A DNA stretch of 64,000 nucleotides from Ardenticatenales bacterium (GCA_020634515.1 JACKBL010000001.1:124001-188000), one strand, 5' to 3'. Counted from the first letter of the stretch, positions 52,365 through 61,295 are shown. Notes: generated by a model from the sequence alone, not told the origin. Translations and numbers: made by a program.

Positions 52365-54170
52365 CTAGCCCGCTTCGTGCCCGTTAGTTTCCGGGGCGAG
52401 CGACTTGCCCGCGGCCTGCTGCTGAATGAACATGCCCAACAAGGCATCCATCATCCCCGCGCCACCGCTGCCGCCACTGACGGCCACATCCGGCACAATC
52501 CGCACCTGGCGGTCGCCGACCACCTGCATCAGTTGCAACAAAGTGTACCCCTGCGCGCCCAGCGCCTGCACGCCGGCCTGGTATGCCTGCGCCCGCGCAT
52601 TACCGATAGTGCGCACCGCTTCCGCTTCGCCCAGCGCCTGCAAGCGGGTGGCTTCTGCCTCACCCTGCGCCTGCTTGATGCGTGCCTGGCTTTGCAGATC
52701 GGCAATCGTCACGCCCTGCTCCGAACTCACCATGTCCCGCTGAATGTCGGCCATGGCCGTTTCCCGCACCAGCGACTGCCGCTGCGCCTGCGCCTCGCGC
52801 TGCACTTCATACGTCTTGCGCTGCTCCTCGGCGATCTTGCGGTCCGTCTGCGTCAACATCAACTCCGCCGGCGGCGTGATGTCGCCGATCAGGGTGTCAA
52901 TGGCTTGCACATCATAGGCGCGGATCGCGTCCCGAATGTGCTTGGCCGCCTCTACCTGCCGCTGGCTGCGGGCGCTGAGGAAGTCCAGCACCGTGTACTC
53001 CTGCGCAGAGTTGCGGAAGTAGTTGCCCACAATGGGCTGCAAAACGTGATCGACCAGGTTCTGCACGGAACCCACGCGGGAGATGACCTTGGGCGCATCC
53101 GGCGCGCCAATGTGGATGATCTGGGCCACATCCAGGTTGAAGGCGAAGCCGTCCTTGGAGCGTACCGTAATCGGCGATAGCTTGGCGTCATAGGCGTGCG
53201 CCTCCGTGCGCGAGGCCCAGTTGAGGACGATGTTGGTGGTGGGGACCAGTTCCACACGCATGACGCGCGTGTTGAGCGGGTGCTTGCCCGGATAGAGGGG
53301 CGTGATCCAGACGCCCTTGTGCCCCGGATCGACCAGATTGCCATGCTTGAAGGATTCGCCGCTGACGTCCAGGTGTTCCTTGCCCACGAAGGAGATGACG
53401 ATGCCCACGTGACCGATGGGGATTTCCGTCATGGGGGCCTGCTCTACTTGCACAAACCAGGGGTTCAAGTTCCAGGAGCCGGAGAGGAGTACCTGTTCCT
53501 GCAAGCCACGCCGCCCGCCTTTGTCGAGGAAGGCTTGCGCGTCCTGGAAGTTGTTGTGGTCGTAGATGATGGGGCCGGCGATCTCGCCTTCTTCGATGGG
53601 TTCGCCGTCCATGGTGGTGACGATGCCCACGCGGTCGGGATGCACTTCGTAGACGAGAAGCTGCCGCGGGTCCATACCGTAGGCTTCGGCGGTGGCGGCG
53701 GTGATGACGGTGAAGAGGGCTGTGTTGATGCGGTAGGTTCCGGCGGTGAGAAGGCCTAATTGTCGCCCTTTTTCGCCGCCGTTCTGCAAAAAGGCGCGGG
53801 CGTCCTGGAAGTTGCCACAGGGCACATTTTTGCCCAAAATGCGCTGCGGGGGAATGGCTGCGCCGTCGGCAGCGATGACCAGACCAATTTGCCCGGCGGG
53901 GACGATGATGACGGGCTGTTTGACGACGCGGAACATCCAGGGGAAGTAGCCGAAGTGCCAGCCAGGGGGGAGGGTGTTCGCCTGGTAGCCGGCTTCCCGA
54001 TTCAGGGCGACGAGCTGGCCTGCCGGCAAACCACGGCCAAATTTACGAATGACGATGCCGACTTCGTCTTCTTTGACGACGACCAGACCGACGATCTGTT
54101 TCACGAAGACGAGCGCGGCGAGTAGGAGGACGAATAGAAAAGCGAGCCAGGGGAGCAGAGAGCTAAACAT
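52365..54170 (-). CDS. SPFH/band-7 (flotillin-like) membrane protein
   Basis: 601 residues. One N-terminal membrane anchor (LPWLAFLFVLLLAALVFV). A long beta-rich region follows with two similar modules (NFQDARAFLQNGGEKGRQ and NFQDAQAFLDKGGRRGLQ), each followed by a strand pair (LLTAGTYRINTALF; LLSGSWNLNPWF). The band-7 core is about 290-440, then an Ala/Glu/Gln coiled coil (EAQAQRQSLVRETAMADIQR) and a Gly-rich tail. SPFH proteins oligomerise at the membrane. This form is longer than ordinary flotillins because of the N-terminal modules. Confidence 0.9.
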   Translation of the reverse strand: MFSSLLPWLAFLFVLLLAALVFVKQIVGLVVVKEDEVGIVIRKFGRGLPAGQLVALNREAGYQANTLPPGWHFGYFPWMFRVVKQPVIIVPAGQIGLVIAADGAAIPPQRILGKNVPCGNFQDARAFLQNGGEKGRQLGLLTAGTYRINTALFTVITAATAEAYGMDPRQLLVYEVHPDRVGIVTTMDGEPIEEGEIAGPIIYDHNNFQDAQAFLDKGGRRGLQEQVLLSGSWNLNPWFVQVEQAPMTEIPIGHVGIVISFVGKEHLDVSGESFKHGNLVDPGHKGVWITPLYPGKHPLNTRVMRVELVPTTNIVLNWASRTEAHAYDAKLSPITVRSKDGFAFNLDVAQIIHIGAPDAPKVISRVGSVQNLVDHVLQPIVGNYFRNSAQEYTVLDFLSARSQRQVEAAKHIRDAIRAYDVQAIDTLIGDITPPAELMLTQTDRKIAEEQRKTYEVQREAQAQRQSLVRETAMADIQRDMVSSEQGVTIADLQSQARIKQAQGEAEATRLQALGEAEAVRTIGNARAQAYQAGVQALGAQGYTLLQLMQVVGDRQVRIVPDVAVSGGSGGAGMMDALLGMFIQQQAAGKSLAPETNGHEAG

Positions 54171-54480
54171 GGGTTTTCCTTGCCAAAGAGAGATGACGCG
54201 GCAAAGCGCGGCGCACCCGGGGATGGATGCCGTGCCGGCATTTCACGCCAACAAAGCAGCATACGACAAATTGCGAGTAAGGATGGGGGAACAGACAGCC
54301 AACCGGCTTATGGGGGGGAATAAATGGGGAACATGACCAACCACCTCCTGGCGCGACAACAACGATCACCGACTGCCGCCAATCAGTCATTTCAGGCGAT
54401 CTGACCAGAAAATACGCGGAAATATTACAAAATTTCCGCTCTCGTGTCAATATATGGGGGGAGCGTGGTAGCGGGCGTCC
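54171..54480. other. Intergenic region, nothing recognised
   Basis: 310 bases upstream of the SPFH gene with one TGCCGGCA near 54234. No repeat family, hairpin with T-run or gene was seen. Confidence 0.45.
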
Positions 54481-55161
54481 CTATGTTGAGATGGTGTGTG
54501 GCTTGCTCTCTCTTACTTCCCACAAATCATCATGCTTATCTGAGAACCAAAGCTCGACGTACTTCAAACGCAGTTCGGTTGGTTCATCATTTCCGGTTAC
54601 TGTTGAATACGAGTAGTGAATAACCGGTAGATTGAAGTCTGTTCTACAATGCCTAACCTGGTGATGTAACCTTGCCACATCTCCCATAGTGGTTGTGTTG
54701 GGGCAAATGCAGATGAACATACCTGTATACTTCAATTCAGCAAGCAACAATCTGGCAAAGTCATGATAGCGTGGCTGTACTTCGTTAAACTGGCGTATTT
54801 GGTGTCCATCACACGCGACGGATAAAGGGGGTCCAAAGAAAATGGCATCATCCTCAATGAAGTTACGCAACAGGCCTTTATCCAGGGCATCTCCACAATA
54901 ACACGCAATCCCCTGTTTCCGATTTGCGGCCACAATACTTGCTTCGATGTCCAGTCCTCGATAAGTCTGCATATTCAGATATTTTGAGTACGCTTGAAAC
55001 TGCCTTGTGCAATCACCACAGCAGATTTCCGCAATTGTATTTACGGAGGGAACCAATTCCCTCAATAGAGAAACCCTTTGAAGGATCGTCTGGGAATTTG
55101 TACGAGCGAAAGATTTTCTATTTAGATCAGGCGTTTGATACATCCCATTCAACTCACTCAT
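54481..55161 (-). CDS. Putative SAM-dependent methyltransferase, AT-rich
   Basis: 226 residues. A motif I-like segment is TIAEICCGDCTRQF (about 42-55), followed by YRGLDIEASIV (motif II-like), YCGDALDK and FFGPPLSVAC in the position of the catalytic NPPY/DPPY motif. The usual aromatic residue of that motif is leucine, so an amino-group methyltransferase role is doubtful. Base composition is more AT-rich than the neighbours, suggesting transfer. A family B repeat follows its start at 55186-55260. Substrate unknown. Confidence 0.6.
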   Translation of the reverse strand: MSELNGMYQTPDLNRKSFARTNSQTILQRVSLLRELVPSVNTIAEICCGDCTRQFQAYSKYLNMQTYRGLDIEASIVAANRKQGIACYCGDALDKGLLRNFIEDDAIFFGPPLSVACDGHQIRQFNEVQPRYHDFARLLLAELKYTGMFICICPNTTTMGDVARLHHQVRHCRTDFNLPVIHYSYSTVTGNDEPTELRLKYVELWFSDKHDDLWEVRESKPHTIST

Positions 55162-55185
55162 GAGGCAGTATTTTATCTTGTTGAG

Positions 55186-55260
55186 TAACTGCTAGGCCAG
55201 ATTGGACCAATTTCACCAGAGAAAATTGGTCCAATCTCCAGAGAGCGTTAGTAGTTCCGC
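55186..55260. repeat. Compact family B element
   Basis: GTAACTGCTAGGCCAGATTG, GACCAATTTCACCAGAGAAA, ATTGGTCCAATCTCCAGAGA and GCGTTAGTAGTT. The inner AGATTGGACCAATTT and AAATTGGTCCAATCT form a perfect 15-base inverted repeat. Confidence 0.8.
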
Positions 55261-55321
55261 GAAACGAAGAGTTCTACCCCGCTCGCATAGTTCACTTCAG
55301 TCTACCCGGAACGTTTTCTCG

Positions 55322-55879
55322 TTATGTGCTCAATTGCTTCATGGGGATGATCAATAACGCCTGAATGTAATCCGCCATCTCCTCTTTCGAGCAAATCATC
55401 CCCGATTCCAACCACCAGCGCATGAGGCTGATCATCGTCGAGGCGAAGTGATGCGCCATCAACTCATCTGGAATACGAGGGCAATGAAATGTTTGCCGAC
55501 CATCTTCCAGGCCAATGGCTACCGCGGCACTCAGCAGATGATCGGACGCGGGGCTGTTCAGGAGCGTCATGAACAATTCCGCATGTGTTTCAATGTATGT
55601 TAAGACGGTCATCGTGTTTTGTTGTGTTGCTCTTTCATCGGATGGCGGCAGCAGCAACGACTGCACCCTACCGAGGATGTCGTCAACAAGCGACTGCAAC
55701 AGCGCCTCTCTATTCTCATAATGGCGAAAAAACGTCTTGTACCCAACCTGTGCTTCACGAGTAATATCACGAATGGTGATCTCATGATAAGGTTGACTAT
55801 TCGCCAGCGCGATCAGCGATTCTTGTAGAAGGCGGCGTGTTCGTTGTACGCGTAGATCATTTTCATTCATCACTTTCAT
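55322..55879 (-). CDS. TetR-family transcriptional regulator
   Basis: 185 residues. The N-terminal helix-turn-helix is EITIRDITREAQVGYKTFFR then HYENREALLQSLV. The C-terminal half is a helical ligand domain with no specific clue. It is divergent from the CHRD lipoprotein gene 113 bases away; the gap holds AATGGTAC-TTAT-GATACATT, an imperfect palindrome that could be its operator. The start is 55879 (MKVMNEN); ATG 55870 is an alternative. Confidence 0.9.
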   Translation of the reverse strand: MKVMNENDLRVQRTRRLLQESLIALANSQPYHEITIRDITREAQVGYKTFFRHYENREALLQSLVDDILGRVQSLLLPPSDERATQQNTMTVLTYIETHAELFMTLLNSPASDHLLSAAVAIGLEDGRQTFHCPRIPDELMAHHFASTMISLMRWWLESGMICSKEEMADYIQALLIIPMKQLST

Positions 55880-55992
55880 TATACACTCTCTTGACCCCAA
55901 ATGGTACTTATGATACATTGTGGGCTACAATTAAGACCCATCAAAGGTCTTAAGGAATCCCATAGGTCACAAAAATCAAGAGGAAAAGAAGG

Positions 55993-56739
55993 ATGCGCCG
56001 TTTAAGAAACAGAACCGTTGTTATTGCTTTGTTGGTGGTTTTGCTCGTTCTGATGGGTTGTGACAACAATGACACGCCCGCGGTTTCAGATGGAGGGGGC
56101 AGCCACACGGCAAGCAGTAATGGGCATCGGCCTGAAATCGATATGCCCAGCCCCATCGAACTCGACCCAAGCAGAGGGCAAGAGATTGGTTCGGTATTTG
56201 AAGCCTTTCTCACGCCTCATCAAGAAGGAGGGGAGGAAGAGGATACCCCCGAAACGGTTCCCGACATCTTCAAATCGACTCAGCCATCCGTCCTCCGCGA
56301 CGAGCGCCCATCCCGTGGTCACGGCGTTCTCTCTTTTACCAAAGACTTGAGCAGAGCATATGTTCACATCGCTATCGAAAATGTCAATCCCGAGGACATT
56401 GTGATGTTCCATATCCATTGCGGCAAGCCGGGACAGTTGGGGCCGATTCTCATCAATTTTGCCCTGGCGGGGAATATCAATGAGTATTGGGCTGACAATG
56501 TTCTGACTTTAGAATTGACCAATAAGGATATTGAGGCGGTTACGGAACATGCCACAGGTGTCGTGGGGGCGCTGACGGATGGATGCCCCATTGTTCCGAC
56601 GCTGCCGACGGACAAGGTGAAGACGATTGCCGGCATGGAGATGATAGCGCGAGAAGGGGAGCTTTACTTTAACTTGCACACTGCCGCACAAACATTTTTT
56701 GGCGATATTCGGGGACAGTTGCAGCAAGTAGGGGATTAG
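55993..56739 (+). CDS. CHRD-domain lipoprotein
   Basis: 248 residues. The signal peptide ends in VLMGC, a clear lipobox (cysteine about 23). After a disordered acidic linker comes a CHRD (chordin-like) domain, about 100-248, with RAYVHIAIENV, FHIHCGKPGQLGPILINFAL and YFNLHTAAQTFFGDIRGQL. CHRD proteins are extracytoplasmic beta-sandwiches of unclear role. AGAAGG precedes the ATG. It is probably controlled by the divergent TetR gene. Confidence 0.88.
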   Translation: MRRLRNRTVVIALLVVLLVLMGCDNNDTPAVSDGGGSHTASSNGHRPEIDMPSPIELDPSRGQEIGSVFEAFLTPHQEGGEEEDTPETVPDIFKSTQPSVLRDERPSRGHGVLSFTKDLSRAYVHIAIENVNPEDIVMFHIHCGKPGQLGPILINFALAGNINEYWADNVLTLELTNKDIEAVTEHATGVVGALTDGCPIVPTLPTDKVKTIAGMEMIAREGELYFNLHTAAQTFFGDIRGQLQQVGD

Positions 56740-56787
56740 GGCGTTGCAAACCTGGCTGCAAGCAAAATCGAGCATACCGTTTAGGCC

Positions 56788-56875
56788 GCATCCGTATTTT
56801 AGATTGGAAATGACGAATGCGCTGGAAGGGGTCTTGCTTGTCGGATAGTCCCAAGTTGATTTTGCACGAACCCTG
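56788..56875. repeat. Interspersed repeat family F, copy 2
   Basis: CGCATCCGT, TAGATTGGAAATGACGAATG, CGCTGGAAGGGGTCTTG, AGTCCCAAGTTGATTT and CACGAACCCTG match 8131-8220 in order and spacing. The rest of 56740-56951 shows no gene. Confidence 0.65.
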
Positions 56876-56951
56876 CGGACTGGCGCTACAATTCATAGCG
56901 GTGTCTGACGGATATTGACTTTTACGCTGCGGCGCGCCGGGAGTTGCGTGG

Positions 56952-58538
56952 TCAGGTTGGCAGGTTGTACCGTTGCCGGCATAACTGGCGATAAGCGGCT
57001 TCTTCTTGTTCCCAGCGGTCGTCGTCCCAGCCAAGTTCCGGTTGGGCGATGGCCCGAATCTCGTGGAGGCAGTCGAGGCCACCGCGCGGCAGCAGCAGTC
57101 CCAGACGCACACGCCGCAGCAGCAGATCTTCCAGGTGGACGACGCCTTCGGCGCGGGCGGCCCAACGCAGTTCGGCCCAGAGGTTGATGCTGTCGGCGAT
57201 GAAGGTGAGTTCATGGGGGGCGGCGGCGGCGAGTAATGCCGGCATATCCCGACCATATCGCCCCGCCAATCGCAACTTCATCCCCGGCTGCAAACCATCC
57301 GCCAACGACCCTGGATCGGCGGGTTCATCCAGCACGCGGTCCCGCTCCCGAAACGCCGGTTTGCCCGGCAGTTCCCGCCGCACCTGGTTCAGGGCATCAT
57401 GCGCCATCACGCGGAAGGTGGTCAGCTTGCCGCCGGCCACGGTGAGCAACCCATCTTCGCGCCAGAGAACGTGTTCGCGGGATTCTTTGGAGGGGTCCGC
57501 TTTGCCGGTGTCGATGACGGGACGAATGCCGGCAAACGTACTCACGACATCCTCCTCCGCCAACGCCAATGCCGGGAACGCAGCCGTCAGCCCCGTAAAC
57601 AAATAATCCATCTCCGCGCTGCTCATACCCGGATCGTGCAGATTGGGCGCATCGTGGTCCACGTCCGTCGTGCCAAACAACGTTACCCCTTCCCAGGGAA
57701 TGGCAAACACGGGGCGCTGGTCCGTGGGATGAGCGAAACTGATCGCGCGCGTCAACGGAAACCGCCGCGCGGAGAAAACCAGGTGGCTGCCGCGCAGTTG
57801 GCGCAACCGTTCGTCGCCGCCAATTTGCCGCCGCAGTCCATCCGCCCAGGCCCCCGTGGCATTGATCACCACGTGGGCCTGCACTTCCGCGTCACGCCCG
57901 CCGCCCGCCGGCGACGCATCGCGCAACCTCACGCCACAAACCTGCCCATCCCGCCGCCGCGGCAGCCCCGTCACCGGCGCGTAGTTGAGGGCGACGCCCC
58001 CATCCGCCACGCCTTCACGAATAACGCGCAGCACCAGGCGCGCATCATCCGTTTGCGCGTCGAAATAGCGGAAGCCGCCCGCCAGATTCTCCGTGGTCAG
58101 ATGAGGGGCCAGATGCAGAATGCCCTCGTTATCATACCGTTTGTGTCCCCATTTCAGCCCCAGCAGGTCATAGATAGCCAACCCTGCGCCAAACATCCAC
58201 GGCGGCACTTTGTCACCGTGGAAGTGGACGTAGAGGAAGCCCAAAGGCTGCACCAGACCCCGTCCTTCCTCCAGCAGCCGTTCTCGCTCCCCCACGGATT
58301 CCACCGTGACCCTGAGCTGCGCGTTTTTCAGGTAGCGCAGGCCACCATGCACCAGTTTGGAAGAGCGGCTGGAGGTGCCGCAGGCAAAGTCCCGCGCCTC
58401 CACCAGCAGCACGCGCAGTCCCGCGCGCGCCGCCTCGCGGAAAATACCCGCGCCCGTAATCCCGCCACCGATGACGACCACATCCCACGGATGCGCTAAT
58501 TGCGCCCAAACTGTGTCACGCCAATCCCCGCTCCACAT
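56952..58538 (-). CDS. glpD: Glycerol-3-phosphate dehydrogenase (FAD, GlpD type)
   Basis: 528-residue FAD enzyme that oxidises sn-glycerol-3-phosphate to dihydroxyacetone phosphate at the membrane. The FAD motif is VVVIGGGITGAGIFREAARA, followed by CGTSSRSSKLVHGGLRYL, the GlpD signature. A further conserved block is FAGIRPVIDTGKADPSKESR. It is the third gene of the fadR operon; 66 bases with a family A remnant separate it from the upstream gene. Direction of flow to or from lipid synthesis cannot be told from sequence. Confidence 0.94.
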   Translation of the reverse strand: MWSGDWRDTVWAQLAHPWDVVVIGGGITGAGIFREAARAGLRVLLVEARDFACGTSSRSSKLVHGGLRYLKNAQLRVTVESVGERERLLEEGRGLVQPLGFLYVHFHGDKVPPWMFGAGLAIYDLLGLKWGHKRYDNEGILHLAPHLTTENLAGGFRYFDAQTDDARLVLRVIREGVADGGVALNYAPVTGLPRRRDGQVCGVRLRDASPAGGGRDAEVQAHVVINATGAWADGLRRQIGGDERLRQLRGSHLVFSARRFPLTRAISFAHPTDQRPVFAIPWEGVTLFGTTDVDHDAPNLHDPGMSSAEMDYLFTGLTAAFPALALAEEDVVSTFAGIRPVIDTGKADPSKESREHVLWREDGLLTVAGGKLTTFRVMAHDALNQVRRELPGKPAFRERDRVLDEPADPGSLADGLQPGMKLRLAGRYGRDMPALLAAAAPHELTFIADSINLWAELRWAARAEGVVHLEDLLLRRVRLGLLLPRGGLDCLHEIRAIAQPELGWDDDRWEQEEAAYRQLCRQRYNLPT

Positions 58539-58562
58539 AATCTTTTCCCTTCTGCCCCAGCT

Positions 58563-58598
58563 TTCGTGGAAGCTCGATACACCTTCCGGGAAGGTGTG
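58563..58598. repeat. Short family A remnant
   Basis: GTGGAAGCTCGATACACCTT and CCGGGAAGGTGTG keep one good arm of family A between glpD and the oxidase gene. Confidence 0.5.
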
Positions 58599-58604
58599 CG
58601 TTAC

Positions 58605-60212
58605 CTATATTTCCTCCGCGTCCGCCAGCAGTTTGCCCGGATTCATCATGCCCTCCGGGTCGAAGAGGCGGCGCACATTTTCCAGAACGCTCATGCCCAG
58701 GGGGCCTTTTTCTGCCGGCAAATACGGCGCATGATCCATTCCCACCCCATGTTGATGGCTGATCGTGCCCTGGTGGGCCACGATCTCCTGACTGGCTCGC
58801 CGCTTCATTTCGTGCCAATGCCCCAACGTCCGCGCCGGATCGGCATTACGGCGGAAAAGATAGGTGACATAAATACTGGCCCCATCGTTGTAGACGTGCG
58901 AGAGGTGCGCGAAAACCAGCACCTGTTCTTCCGCGTCCGCGCTGGCGGCGGCGATGGCCGATTTAAGCGCGGCGGCGGTGTCCATGACGGCGGACCAGGG
59001 TACGGCCGTCTCCAGAGTGTCCACGGCGTAGCCATGCTCCCACAGGGTATTACGCAAATAGGGGTTGCGGAAGCGGCTGTGTTCCCAGATTTTGCCGATG
59101 GTCTGGCCCGTGGGCAGGCCGCCGTGCTGCCGGATGAGGCTGTTGGCGCGGCGCAGCGCGGCGGCGGTGAGGCGGCTGTCTCCGGTGACGCCGTAGAGGA
59201 GGAGGCAGCGTTCGTCGCCGTAGCTGAGCAAGTTGAGGCCGCGGTCCGCCCATTGCAGAAGCTGCTCTTTGCCCGACAGCGTGAGGGTGACTTCTGTCTC
59301 TTGCGCGTCGCTGAGGCGGAGCATGGAGAGGGGGACTTTGGCCTGCACGATGTCTCGCACGGCGGCCACGCCTGTTTCCCAATCGCGGAAGAAAGCGGCG
59401 TGGAAGCTCTCGGTCTGGGGCAGTGGGCGAATGCGTACGGTCACATCGGTGATGATGCCCAGGCGGCCCTCGCTGCCGAGGATGAGGTGGCGCAAATCGG
59501 GTCCGGCGGCGCTGGCGGGCAGGGGATGGATGTCCAGAGGCCCGACAGGGGTTTCCAGGTGCGCGCCGGCGAATAACTCTTCGATGCGCCCGTAGTAGTA
59601 GGATTGCTGCCCGCTGGAGCGGGTGGCGACCCAGCCGCCGAGGGAGGCGTATTCAAACGATTGCGGGAAGTGGCCGAGGGTGTAGCCACGGGCGTGCAGG
59701 GCGGCTTCCAGGTCGGGGCCGAGGATGCCCGCGCCGAAGGTTGCCAGTCGGCTTTCTTCGTCCAGTTCCCGCAGGGCGTTGAGGCGGGAGAGGTTGATGG
59801 TGAGGATGGGCACGTCGCTGGGCAGGGGGTTAATGTGCCCGACGACGCTGGTTCCGCCGCCGTAGGGGATGAGGTTGATGTGGTGTTCCTGGGCAAAGGT
59901 GAGTAGGGCGCGCACGTCTTCGCGGCTGGTGGGGTAGGCGACGCCGTCGGGGAAGGCGTCGATGTAGCCGGAGCGAAAGGCGATCCAGTCGGGCAGGCTT
60001 TGGCCGCGGGCGTGGCGGGCGCGCTCGGCGGGGTCGGTGGTGATGAGGGGGTGCGCGGGCAGGCGCGTGGGGGGCACGCGGGCGACGACGTCGGTGAATG
60101 CGGCGTCGGGGTAGGGTGTGCCGGGGCCGATTTTTTGGGCGAGATAGGTGGCGGCGGATGCCGGCATTTCCATTACAACCATCTCATCTCCCCAACCATT
60201 CCATCGTTTCAT
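58605..60212 (-). CDS. FAD-linked oxidase, alkylglycerone-phosphate-synthase-like
   Basis: 535 residues of the VAO flavoprotein family. It has PDGVAYPTSREDVRALL, PYGGGTSVVGHINPL, EYASLGGWVATRSSGQQSYY and HQHGVGMDHAPYLPAEKG, closest to alkyldihydroxyacetonephosphate synthase (AGPS) rather than glycolate oxidase. AGPS swaps the acyl group of acyl-DHAP for an alkyl chain in ether-lipid synthesis; bacterial homologues may instead act on other lipid or 2-hydroxy acid substrates. ATG 60212 follows GGAGG by seven bases and overlaps the fadR stop as ATGA. Confidence 0.85.
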   Translation of the reverse strand: MKRWNGWGDEMVVMEMPASAATYLAQKIGPGTPYPDAAFTDVVARVPPTRLPAHPLITTDPAERARHARGQSLPDWIAFRSGYIDAFPDGVAYPTSREDVRALLTFAQEHHINLIPYGGGTSVVGHINPLPSDVPILTINLSRLNALRELDEESRLATFGAGILGPDLEAALHARGYTLGHFPQSFEYASLGGWVATRSSGQQSYYYGRIEELFAGAHLETPVGPLDIHPLPASAAGPDLRHLILGSEGRLGIITDVTVRIRPLPQTESFHAAFFRDWETGVAAVRDIVQAKVPLSMLRLSDAQETEVTLTLSGKEQLLQWADRGLNLLSYGDERCLLLYGVTGDSRLTAAALRRANSLIRQHGGLPTGQTIGKIWEHSRFRNPYLRNTLWEHGYAVDTLETAVPWSAVMDTAAALKSAIAAASADAEEQVLVFAHLSHVYNDGASIYVTYLFRRNADPARTLGHWHEMKRRASQEIVAHQGTISHQHGVGMDHAPYLPAEKGPLGMSVLENVRRLFDPEGMMNPGKLLADAEEI

Positions 60213-60931
60213 CTTTTCCCTCCCGTGGGCGGAAGCGCCGCGCTATACATGGCCCGACGCCAAAGTTGCAAACTCTCGGTGACGGCTGCGGTGGTGTACT
60301 GTTCCGCGGCGGCGGCGTCGCCGGCCTGGGCCGCGGTCAGCAGTCTGGCATAGTAGGCGCGAGAGCTTTCGCGGGATGCCGGCAAACTAAAATACACCAC
60401 GGCCATCTGTTGATATAACTCGCCAAACCCATTCAAAATGAGCGTAAAAATTGGGTTGCCCGACAAAATCGTTAAGCGGCGGTGCAGTTCCCAGTCCGCC
60501 TTTGCCAGATAGTCGGGTGTGTCCGTCAGGTTGGCATAGTCCGCCAGCAGCGCGCACACAGCGGCGGCGCGCCGCGCCACGGCCAGGCGCGCATAGGTGG
60601 GGGCCAGCAGTTGGCGCACTTGCAGCAGATTGGGCACGAAATCGGCGGGCGCGTGTTCCGGGTGGCGCGCCAACCCTTCCAGGACGCCCAGGTTGCCCTC
60701 TTCCCAGTAGTTGCGTACGCGCGTGGAGCGGCCATGCTGAATGTCGATCCAGCCATCCCGCGCCAATCGCTGCAACGCTTCACGCAAGGTGGGGCGGGTG
60801 ACGCCCAACTGCGCGGCAAGATCGCGTTCTGAGGGCAAACTGCTATTCATCTGGAATTCGCCCGTGAGAATCGCGGCGATCAGGCGGGATTCGGCGACTT
60901 CCGTCGGTCGTTGTATTGGTTGCCAATTCAT
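60209..60931 (-). CDS. fadR: FadR-family transcriptional regulator (GntR superfamily)
   Basis: 240 residues, the length of E. coli FadR. The winged helix has LPSERDLAAQLGVTRPTLRE and ALQRLARDGWIDIQHG, then NYWEEGNLGVLEGLARH, and the C-terminal FadR_C-like domain has NLLQVRQLLAPTYARLAV and SGNPIFTLILNGFGELY. FadR binds DNA and is released by long-chain acyl-CoA. Here it leads an operon with an AGPS-like enzyme and glpD and lies beneath a FadR-like box and a good promoter. FadR is best known in gammaproteobacteria, so this copy is of interest. Confidence 0.88.
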   Translation of the reverse strand: MNWQPIQRPTEVAESRLIAAILTGEFQMNSSLPSERDLAAQLGVTRPTLREALQRLARDGWIDIQHGRSTRVRNYWEEGNLGVLEGLARHPEHAPADFVPNLLQVRQLLAPTYARLAVARRAAAVCALLADYANLTDTPDYLAKADWELHRRLTILSGNPIFTLILNGFGELYQQMAVVYFSLPASRESSRAYYARLLTAAQAGDAAAAEQYTTAAVTESLQLWRRAMYSAALPPTGGKR

Positions 60932-60949
60932 ATAACACCATCTTCTGGT

Positions 60950-60966
60950 AAGAGGTCTGACCAGTT
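60950..60966. promoter_or_regulatory. FadR-like operator before fadR
   Basis: On the minus strand AACTGGTCAGACCTCTT, with the palindromic core GGTCAGACC. This closely resembles known FadR sites (pattern A-CTGGTC-N-GAC). It lies 19 bases before the fadR ATG and right after the -10 box, a position suited to autorepression. Confidence 0.65.
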
Positions 60967-60972
60967 GGTGGC

Positions 60973-61001
60973 AGTATAAACGATTATGGTGTTTTTGTCT
61001 A
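60973..61001 (-). promoter_or_regulatory. Sigma-70-like promoter of the fadR operon
   Basis: TAGACA, 17 bases, TATACT on the minus strand. The predicted start falls in or beside the FadR-like box at 60950-60966. Confidence 0.65.
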
Positions 61002-61054
61002 GGGGAAAAACCTTCCAGGAAGCTACTTGAACTTTAAGAAATAGCGTAACTACG

Positions 61055-61164
61055 CGCTTTTTGAAAATTGGTCCAATCTGGCTTAGCCGTTATGAAATAA
61101 CTTCGGTAATCACGTCGGGCGGTTTAAGCAAGACCAACCCCCTTCCCCCGCGGGGGGAAGGGGG
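61055..61164. repeat. Family B half followed by a GC-rich hairpin
   Basis: 61055-61090 is a half family B element (GAAAATTGGTCCAATCTGGC, TTAGCCGTTA). 61138-61164 is CCCCCTTCCCCC-GC-GGGGGGAAGGGGG, a strong hairpin without a T-run. The whole gap 60932-61295 has no gene. Confidence 0.65.
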
Positions 61165-61295
61165 CTATTTCGAGAGGGTGGGAGGCGCGGAGCGCCCCTC
61201 GTACATTATTACCCCTTCCCTAGAGACAGGAGCAGCGTGTGTGCGATTACCCGTTTGTTTTCAAAAATCAACCAGCATCCGGGCAGGGTGAAGCG

